A stretch of DNA of 44,752 nucleotides from a bacterium (GTDB lineage Bacteria > Patescibacteriota > Patescibacteriia > S139-126), in assembly GCA_030666865.1 (NCBI GenBank), contig DAOUWZ010000001.1:1-44752 (forward strand), given 5' to 3'. The notes under the pieces are model-generated. The model was not told the DNA's origin and searched no databases. It was given only the letters and a program-made list of their open reading frames with translations. How positions within the stretch are numbered: the stretch's first letter is position 1; each line of letters begins with the position of its first letter. Positions 19,648 to 26,986 of this stretch are shown here, piece by piece. The translations under genes were made by a program, and so were the position numbers.

Positions 19648-21117
19648 TTAAACTTTAGCTTGCTTTCTTTGTTGCCGACGATACTCTTCTACTTTTTCTA
19701 TCACTTTTTCATCAACATCACTGGTGGGATAATCACCATCAAAATAAGCAGTATGAGGCCTAGTAAATTTAATCTTATCTTTTTTCCTAACGACTGCTTC
19801 TATTACATCTTCTAAATCCTGATATATTAATTCATCGACTCCAATATATTTTTTAATTTCTTCTGTAGTTCTGTCATGCGCTACATATTCATCACGAATT
19901 GGCATATCAATACCATAAAGATCAGGCCATTTTAAAGGTGGGGCGGTTGAGGCAAAATAAACCTGTCTAGCGCCATGCCGACGAATTATATTCACTATAT
20001 GTTTAGAAACATTGCCACGAACAATACTGTCATCAATCACTAAAATATTTTTATCTCTAATTTCTAAATCAATGGGTGACAATTTGTATTTATTAGCTTT
20101 TCGCCTTAACTCTTGCTCCGGCATAATAAACGTCCGTCCGACAAAAGAATTCTTAACCAATCCTTCAGTATAACGAACCCCCAGCTCATGCGCGCAAGCG
20201 AGTGCCGCGGTATTGGCTGTTGATGGCGCGGGAATAACTCGATCTATTTTTAAATTTGGATAATCTCGTTTTATCTTAAAAGCCAAATTTTGCCCCATAC
20301 GAAGTCTAGCCCGTTGTACGCTAACACCATTTAAAAATGCATCTGGCCGGGCGAAATAAATATATTCAAAAATACAAGGACGAAATTCTTTTTGTTCAAC
20401 TATTTTAGTATGAACTACACCTTCCATATCTATAAAAACTACTTCTCCTGGTTCTACATCACGATAAAAATCATATCCTAAAAATTCAAACATAGTATTT
20501 TCTGAAGCAAAAATATGTTCTTCACCTTTGGCATTTTTCCGTTTACCCCAAACTAAAGGACGAATGCCGTGCGGATCACGAAATGCAAATAAACCTTTGT
20601 CAGCAATAGTGCCGACTACTGAATAACCGCCCTTGCATCTATTATAAACACTTTTTATAGCCATACTGATAGAATCAAAAAATTCCTTATGACAAAAGCG
20701 TGATAATTCATAAGCAAAAATACTTAAAATAACCTCAACATCATTATTTGAATTTATATAGCGATATTCATTATCAATAAGCTCCTTTTTCAATTCAGGA
20801 AAATTGTAAATATTGCCATTATGAGCCATAGCGATTCCATAAGGCGAACCAGTAATAAAAGGCTGAGCATCTTCCAATCCATAACCGCCGACTGTTGGAT
20901 AACGCACCTGACCAATGCCAATATTACCTTCCAAAAAATTCATATGCTCTTGTCTAAATATATCTCGAACTAAGCCCATGCCTTTATGCAAATGAAAACG
21001 CTTATTATAAGTAGCTATACCAGCGCTATCTTGACCGCGATGCTGCAGAGATATTAAGCCATCATAAATTTCTGTAGCAATAGAATGATTTCCAAAAATA
21101 CCAACTATTCCGCACAT
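19648..21117 (-). CDS. purF: Amidophosphoribosyltransferase
   Basis: MCGIVGIFGN N-terminal Cys nucleophile; LQHRGQDSAGI; LVIDDSIVRGNVSKHIV PRPP site. Confidence 0.97.
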   Translation of the reverse strand: MCGIVGIFGNHSIATEIYDGLISLQHRGQDSAGIATYNKRFHLHKGMGLVRDIFRQEHMNFLEGNIGIGQVRYPTVGGYGLEDAQPFITGSPYGIAMAHNGNIYNFPELKKELIDNEYRYINSNNDVEVILSIFAYELSRFCHKEFFDSISMAIKSVYNRCKGGYSVVGTIADKGLFAFRDPHGIRPLVWGKRKNAKGEEHIFASENTMFEFLGYDFYRDVEPGEVVFIDMEGVVHTKIVEQKEFRPCIFEYIYFARPDAFLNGVSVQRARLRMGQNLAFKIKRDYPNLKIDRVIPAPSTANTAALACAHELGVRYTEGLVKNSFVGRTFIMPEQELRRKANKYKLSPIDLEIRDKNILVIDDSIVRGNVSKHIVNIIRRHGARQVYFASTAPPLKWPDLYGIDMPIRDEYVAHDRTTEEIKKYIGVDELIYQDLEDVIEAVVRKKDKIKFTRPHTAYFDGDYPTSDVDEKVIEKVEEYRRQQRKQAKV

Positions 21118-21275
21118 TATTTTAGTATTAAGAATAAATTAAATTTCTAATCACTAATTGCACTAATTTCTAAAAAATATCCAATGACTGAATCCAAATG
21201 CTCAAACTTTTATTCTTCAATTAATTTAATATTTGGGATTTGATTAGGTCAATTAAAAATTAGAGTAATTAAACA

Positions 21276-22634
21276 TTATTTTATATATTTATCAACCAAC
21301 TTACTTGCTAACCCGATATATTTTTCTGGGGTTAGTTTAAGCAACCTATCCTTTTCACTTTTAGAAATATCAAGACCGCGAATAAATTTATGTAAATCTG
21401 CTTTACTAATATTTTCACCTCTAGTTAACTCTTTTAATTTTTCATAAGGCTTCTCGTACCCGACTTTCCGCAAAATAATTTGCACTGGTTCAGCTAAAAT
21501 TTCCCAATGACCATCCAATTCTTCACTACAATATTTTTTATTTATTTCCAATTTTGCCAGTCCTTTTAGAGTAGATTTAACAGCTAACAAAGCATAGCCA
21601 ATTGCCACACCTTGATTGCGTAAAACTGTACTATCAGATAAATCACGTTGCAATCTTGAAATTGGTAATTTTTTGGCTAAAAATTCTAAAATACTATTAG
21701 CGAGTCCTAAATTCCCTTCACTATTTTCAAAATCAATTGGATTGACTTTATGAGGCATAGTACTTGAGCCAATTTCACCTTTTATCTGTTTTTGTTTAAA
21801 CACCCCCCGACTAATATAAAGCCAGATATCTTGATCTAAATCTTTGATAATAGAATTAATCCTGATTAAACTATGATAAATATTTGCTGCTGAATCATGC
21901 GGTTCAATTTGAGTAGTTAAAGAATTAAATTCCAAACCAAGAGCTTTTAAATAATTTTTACTAAACTCTAACCAATCAATATTAGGGTAAGCTATCCTTT
22001 GAGCATTCCAATTACCAGAAGCTCCGGAAAATTTACCTTTTAATTCAATGCTATCCAAATTTATTAACTCGCTATGTAAACGTAAATAAAAAACAGCCAG
22101 TTCTTTACCGATAGTAGTAGGAGAAGCTGGTTGTCCATGAGTTAAAGCTAATAAAGGAATATTTTTATTTTTCAAAGAAAACAACTTCAATTCACTAAGT
22201 AACTTTTTTAAATTTCTTTTATATACCCAGAGCCCGTCAATAAGCATCAAACTATAGGCAATATTATTTACATCTTCACTAGTCAAGGCAAAATGAATAA
22301 ATTCTGTTAAGTCTGCTAGAGAGGTGCCTTTAAATTTATCTTTAATATAATATTCCACCGCTTTAACATCATGATTGGTAATTTTCTCGATTTTTTTTAT
22401 CTTGGCAGCATCTGCTTCAGAAAAACTTTCATACAATAATCTTAGTTTCTTAATTTCTTTATCTTCTAATATTCTAATTTCTTTAATTTTCTTTTCCTGG
22501 GTAAGAGCTATTAAATATTCTATTTCTACTTGCAAACGATATTGGAAAAGTGCTTTCTCACTAAAAATAGGTAAAAGCTCTTTTACTTTTCCCAAATATC
22601 TTCCATCTAATGGAGAAATTGCTGTTAGTGACAT
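21276..22634 (-). CDS. purB: Adenylosuccinate lyase
   Basis: LTAISPLDGRYLGKV; GEIGSSTMPHKVNPIDFENSEGNLG signature. Confidence 0.96.
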   Translation of the reverse strand: MSLTAISPLDGRYLGKVKELLPIFSEKALFQYRLQVEIEYLIALTQEKKIKEIRILEDKEIKKLRLLYESFSEADAAKIKKIEKITNHDVKAVEYYIKDKFKGTSLADLTEFIHFALTSEDVNNIAYSLMLIDGLWVYKRNLKKLLSELKLFSLKNKNIPLLALTHGQPASPTTIGKELAVFYLRLHSELINLDSIELKGKFSGASGNWNAQRIAYPNIDWLEFSKNYLKALGLEFNSLTTQIEPHDSAANIYHSLIRINSIIKDLDQDIWLYISRGVFKQKQIKGEIGSSTMPHKVNPIDFENSEGNLGLANSILEFLAKKLPISRLQRDLSDSTVLRNQGVAIGYALLAVKSTLKGLAKLEINKKYCSEELDGHWEILAEPVQIILRKVGYEKPYEKLKELTRGENISKADLHKFIRGLDISKSEKDRLLKLTPEKYIGLASKLVDKYIK

Positions 22635-22646
22635 AATCTAATGTAC

Positions 22647-22667
22647 GGACAGAGCAATGCTCTGTCC
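22647..22667. repeat. Palindromic repeat family (G/T)GACAGAGC-NNT-GCTCTGTC, copy 2
   Basis: GGACAGAGC-AAT-GCTCTGTCC between purB and purE. Confidence 0.7.
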
Positions 22668-22688
22668 CTACGCATTAATGATTAACAA

Positions 22689-23138
22689 TTAATTAAAGCT
22701 TTCTTTAATCTCTTTTATATTATTTTTAACCTTTTGTTGTAATTCATTATTTACTAAACCAAAAATTCTCGCGCAAGCTGCTGCTGTATTTTTAGGATTA
22801 AGCACTGTCAATGCTGGAGTGTCAGACGGCATTTGCAGGGTAGAATGAATATTCACTAAATAGTCTGATTTATCTTTGAAAGGCGGACAAGCAATTACTG
22901 GATGAATAGAATTAGCTGAAATCACTCCTGATAAGGCATTGCTACGTCCAGCAACAGCAATATAAATAATCTGCCGTTCATGGTTGTATTCTTGAATTAT
23001 GGCAAAAGTTTTTTCTGGCACTTTATGAGCTGATGACACGTGTTCAACCACCTCCAAATCCCACTCCGCTAGACCAGCTTTTATCTTATCAACCCATTCC
23101 TGATCAGATTTTGAACCCATTATTATTACTATTTTCAT
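22689..23138 (-). CDS. purE: N5-CAIR mutase / AIR carboxylase, PurE, class II-like
   Basis: MKIVIIMGSKSD; VSSAHKVPEKTF; YIAVAGRSNALSGVISANSIHPVIACPP; HSTLQMPSDTPALTVLNPKNTAAACARIFGL resembles the AIR carboxylase domain of animal PAICS. Confidence 0.9.
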   Translation of the reverse strand: MKIVIIMGSKSDQEWVDKIKAGLAEWDLEVVEHVSSAHKVPEKTFAIIQEYNHERQIIYIAVAGRSNALSGVISANSIHPVIACPPFKDKSDYLVNIHSTLQMPSDTPALTVLNPKNTAAACARIFGLVNNELQQKVKNNIKEIKESFN

Positions 23139-23484
23139 TTTATTTTATATTAATTAATAGTTGTTATATCCAAAATATTTATATATTATCTACATTATAA
23201 ATTCCTAGATACAATAACCAAATTACAAATTCAAAAAATTATTATTTATAGAAAATTTTACATTCATATATTACTTAAATATTTGAATTTTCAATTTGTT
23301 TGTAACTTGTTTCTTGAAAATTATAATTTCTCTTTAGGAGCTTTTATACCCCTTCGCTTCTATAATTCCAATTTTATTAGCTTAAATAAGTATTCAACTT
23401 TATTTATAGTTAGTACAATTTTAATGCATAGCTTCGGGGTATTATACAAATTTATTTAAGCGGTTGAGTATATTTTACCAAAAA

Positions 23485-24441
23485 TCATACTGTCCGTAAA
23501 TTTTTTTCCAGCCGTTCTAAAATTGGCTGACTACTAAATTTGAACACTTCTCCAGTAATCATTTCGTAAAGCTGAATATATCTACTAGAAAGTTCTATAA
23601 CTAAGTCATCGGGAGCCTCTGGCAACTCTTTATCGTTGTAAGGATCACAATTCTCTTTAAACCACAGACGCAAAAATTCTTTATCAATATTGTCAGGTTC
23701 CCTGCCCTCGGAAATATTTTTTTCATAAGTATCTGCTAGCCAATAGCGGGAAGAATCCGGCGTGTGAATCTCGTCTATTAAAATAATATTACCATCTTTA
23801 TCTTTGCCAAACTCATACTTAGTATCAACCAATATTAAACCATGCTCACTAGCAATTTCTTGCCCAAAAGAAAATAACTCTAAAGCTTTACTACCTATAT
23901 ATTCCCAATCCTTCTTATTCATCATATCTTCATTAAAAATATCATCTGCTGTTATATTTCTATCATGTTCTTCAAATTTAGTAGTAGGGGTAATGATATT
24001 TTTTGGCAGTTTGGTATTTTTTGATAAACCATCTTCTAAAGTAATTCCACCAAATTTTCGTTCGCCTTTTTTATAGTTAACCCAAATAGAAGTTGAAGTA
24101 GAGCCAGTCAAATATCCTCTAACCACTACTTCAATTGGCAAAACTTCGCAGCGCTTGCCAATAGTTACATTAGAATCAGGTGTTGCCAATACATAATTAG
24201 GAATAATATCTTTAGTTTGTTCAAACCACCAAATACTAACTTGATTTAAAACTTGCCCTTTAAAAGGAATTGCAGCCAATACTCGATCAAAAGCACTTTG
24301 CCGATCCGTAGTTATTATTACCACTCTATCCTCAGAAAAATATGAATCTCGTACTTTACCAATCTTTCTTTCACCTAATTCCTGAAAATCTGTTTCTGTT
24401 AAAACGTTATTAATATTTTTGGCTATGATTGTTTTGTCCAT
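23485..24441 (-). CDS. purC: Phosphoribosylaminoimidazole-succinocarboxamide synthase
   Basis: GKVRDSYF, TDRQSAFDRVLAAIPFKGQVLNQVS, EVVVRGYLTGS, DEIHTPDSSRYW. Start set at MDKTIIAKN (24441); the ORF-track start at 24582 overlaps purQ. Confidence 0.94.
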   Translation of the reverse strand: MDKTIIAKNINNVLTETDFQELGERKIGKVRDSYFSEDRVVIITTDRQSAFDRVLAAIPFKGQVLNQVSIWWFEQTKDIIPNYVLATPDSNVTIGKRCEVLPIEVVVRGYLTGSTSTSIWVNYKKGERKFGGITLEDGLSKNTKLPKNIITPTTKFEEHDRNITADDIFNEDMMNKKDWEYIGSKALELFSFGQEIASEHGLILVDTKYEFGKDKDGNIILIDEIHTPDSSRYWLADTYEKNISEGREPDNIDKEFLRLWFKENCDPYNDKELPEAPDDLVIELSSRYIQLYEMITGEVFKFSSQPILERLEKNLRTV

Positions 24442-24457
24442 ATATAAATATAAGGTA

Positions 24458-25738
24458 TTAAGTATTATGTATATTAAATACAGTTTGTGAATACGGATTA
24501 AATAAAATATGACTATCAAGTATCTTTTGCCATTTTTCTTCACTACATTCAATCTGCCAAACCACTCCTTTTTTAATTGCATTAATATCTTTAACTCCTA
24601 AACGGTTTTGCAAAGTATGTAATCTGCCCATCCCGTCAAAATCATCCTGATATCTCACCAAAATAGTGTGCCAATCACTATTATTTCCCTCGCCCTCTAA
24701 AGGTGAGGGGTGAGGGGTGAGGGGTGATCTATCGTCAACATAAGGAATTTCTTTATTAGTATTTAATAATTCACCTGACTTAATAAGGTCATCAGCTAAA
24801 ACGGCCCTGTCAACTCCATCAATTAAGCCAATTTCAAAATGAGAAAAACGTCTAACTTTTACTCCCGATAAACCTAATTCTTCTAAAGCTATTTGCAGGG
24901 TTTGCGCTTCATTGTCAGTAATAATTAAATCAACTAATAATTCCATTGTATTTTCTGGCGTATCATATTCTTCTAATTTTAAATTTGGCGTATCATATTC
25001 TAAATCTTGAATAGAGCATGGAGCCTGGAGTCGGGAATCTAGATATTTTTTCATTGATTCAAACAAAGCTATTCCTTCTTCAGTTCGCTCGGGATGAGGC
25101 ATCAAAGCCAAAATATTACCAGCCGGATTGCACACGCCAGCTAAATTGTAAACAGCGCCATTGGGATTTACTGGATATTCATTAACCACCTCGCCTTTAT
25201 CATTACAATAACGAAAAACTGTTTGCCCATTATCAATTAATTGCTGTAATAATTTTTTTGGTATTACATATCTACCCTCACCATGAGCAATAGGCAGACG
25301 AAAATGCCAATCCGTAGCAAAATTATTGAAAACTGATCGTCCCTCTTGGGCATCATTTTTGATATTTACATAAATATTCAAATATCCTTTTTCATTCCAA
25401 GCCAAACTAGCCCCAATATGGTTGGTATTTAACCCGGGAATCATACCGGCTTCAACTAATATCTGAGCGCCATTACAAATGCCAATTACTGGCTTACCTT
25501 TCGCTGCTTCTTCTGCTACCACTTCCATTAAAGGATCATGAGCGGCAATAGCGCCTGAACGCACTCTATCTTCATAAGAAAAACCACCGGGAATAAAATA
25601 TCCATCATAATTTCTTAACTCTTCTCGATTTTTATTCCAACGAAAAAACTCTGGCTCCATGTCTGTTTTTTTTACTATCCGAGCAGATTCATATTCACAA
25701 TTTGTACCAGGAAATTGAATGATTGCTATATTATACAT
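24458..25738 (-). CDS. purQ: FGAM synthase glutaminase PurQ with a C-terminal PurS-like extension
   Basis: NIAIIQFPGTNCEYESA; IPGGFSYEDRVRSGAIAA; GICNGAQILVEAG; ALMPHPER; the C-terminal ~150 aa (MELLVDLIITDNEAQTLQIALEELGLSGVKVRRF... and ILVRYQDDFDGMG...) look like PurS-type beta-alpha-beta segments. Confidence 0.9.
   Translation of the reverse strand: MYNIAIIQFPGTNCEYESARIVKKTDMEPEFFRWNKNREELRNYDGYFIPGGFSYEDRVRSGAIAAHDPLMEVVAEEAAKGKPVIGICNGAQILVEAGMIPGLNTNHIGASLAWNEKGYLNIYVNIKNDAQEGRSVFNNFATDWHFRLPIAHGEGRYVIPKKLLQQLIDNGQTVFRYCNDKGEVVNEYPVNPNGAVYNLAGVCNPAGNILALMPHPERTEEGIALFESMKKYLDSRLQAPCSIQDLEYDTPNLKLEEYDTPENTMELLVDLIITDNEAQTLQIALEELGLSGVKVRRFSHFEIGLIDGVDRAVLADDLIKSGELLNTNKEIPYVDDRSPLTPHPSPLEGEGNNSDWHTILVRYQDDFDGMGRLHTLQNRLGVKDINAIKKGVVWQIECSEEKWQKILDSHILFNPYSQTVFNIHNT
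24687..24727. repeat. Heptamer-type repeat (GGTGAGG period 7) inside purQ coding sequence
   Basis: CCCTCGCCCTCTAAAGGTGAGGGGTGAGGGGTGAGGGGTGA; in frame encodes SPLTPHPSPLEGEG. Confidence 0.8.
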
Positions 25739-25813
25739 ATATTTCTTTTTTTATTATCTAATTCTTTAAAAAAATATTAAAAACGCACTGTGCACTTTTT
25801 ATATTTAAATTAC

Positions 25814-25884
25814 AAATCCTAAATTCTAATATCCCTGCCTGCCGGCAGGCAGGGATATTAAAATTTGTTTAGAATTTAGGATTT
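25814..25884. repeat. Composite inverted repeat containing the CCTGCCTGCCGGCAGGCAGG core
   Basis: Perfect 34-nt palindrome TAATATCCCTGCCTGCC/GGCAGGCAGGGATATTA (25827-25860), flanked by AAATCCTAAATTCTAA (25814-25829) and TTAGAATTTAGGATTT (25869-25884). Confidence 0.8.
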
Positions 25885-25905
25885 AGTGCTTAGAATTTAC
25901 GTTAC

Positions 25906-26958
25906 TTAAACTAAATTAACCATTCTTTCTCCCTTTATTACTTTCCCGATCTCATACAATTTATAATCTTTAAATTCTTTTATCTTTTTATTCACTTTTA
26001 GGGCTTCTTCTGAAGATACTATTATCACCATCCCGATCCCCATATTAAAAGCGCGGTACATCTCCATTTCTTCTACCTCTCCTAATTTCTGCATAACATC
26101 AAAGACTGGTAAAATTGGCCAAGATCCTTTATTAATTTCCACGCCAGTATTTTCAGGTAAAACCCGCGGTATATTTTCAATAAATCCGCCACCAGTAATA
26201 TGAGCAATGCCTTTGATATTAATACCAGCATCAATTATTGTTAAAATTGGATTGGTATAATTTATATGTGGCGCTAACAGTGTCTCACCCACATTTTTTT
26301 CTAATTCTGGAATTTCTGAATCCACTTTATATCTGCCAACTTCAAAAAATAACTTCCGTGCCAATGAATAACCATTCGTATGCAAACCGCTAGAAGCAAA
26401 TCCTAGCAACACATCATCCTTCTTAATATTATCTCCAGTAATGACTTTATTCTTTTCCACCACTCCAGTAATACAACCAGCAATATCATGTTCGCCTTCC
26501 AAATATACTCCTGGCATTTCAGCTGTTTCACCGCCAATCAAATTTACACCCGCTTCTCGGCAAGCCTCAGCCATGCCTGATACGATTTCATCAATTATAG
26601 CTGGTTTTAAATTGCTAGCTGCCACATAATCCAAAAAAGAAATTGGCTTGGCGCCTTGGCAAACAATATCATCCGAGCAATGATTTACTATGTCATGACC
26701 AACAGTGGTAAATTTATTCATCATCGTGGCAATTTTCAACTTAGTACCTACACCATCAATACTTTGAACTAAAATTGGCTGCTGCATATCTTTGATACTG
26801 GATAAATCATACATAGCGCCAAAAGTGCCAAGACCAGTAATAACATTCTGATCAAAAGTGGCTACAACTTTATCTTTAATAAGACTGACGGCTTTATTAC
26901 CAGCGTCGATATCTACTCCTGATTGTTTGTAATTAATTGACATACTATATATGGACAA
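25906..26958 (-). CDS. purM: Phosphoribosylformylglycinamidine cyclo-ligase
   Basis: YKQSGVDIDAGNKAV; SIDGVGTKLKIA; GGETAEMPGVY; HITGGGFIENIPRVLP. Confidence 0.97.
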   Translation of the reverse strand: MSIYSMSINYKQSGVDIDAGNKAVSLIKDKVVATFDQNVITGLGTFGAMYDLSSIKDMQQPILVQSIDGVGTKLKIATMMNKFTTVGHDIVNHCSDDIVCQGAKPISFLDYVAASNLKPAIIDEIVSGMAEACREAGVNLIGGETAEMPGVYLEGEHDIAGCITGVVEKNKVITGDNIKKDDVLLGFASSGLHTNGYSLARKLFFEVGRYKVDSEIPELEKNVGETLLAPHINYTNPILTIIDAGINIKGIAHITGGGFIENIPRVLPENTGVEINKGSWPILPVFDVMQKLGEVEEMEMYRAFNMGIGMVIIVSSEEALKVNKKIKEFKDYKLYEIGKVIKGERMVNLV

Positions 26959-26986
26959 TGTAGCGGAAAATTTCCCGATACATAAA

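Noticed and set aside
23139-23484. Gap between purC and purE as a possible riboswitch (purine-type)
   Set aside because: I could not find a purine-aptamer signature; it contains AT-rich inverted repeats and an ATACCCC...GGGGTAT pair only, and it lies mid-operon. A Rfam scan would be needed to exclude it.
24442-24582. N-terminal extension of purC in the ORF track
   Set aside because: 47 extra residues overlap the purQ end and read AT-rich spacer; MDKTIIAKN at 24441 is the natural start.
24702-24727. GGTGAGG tandem as a possible CRISPR-like array
   Set aside because: Period of 7 with no spacers; a simple heptamer repeat within purQ.
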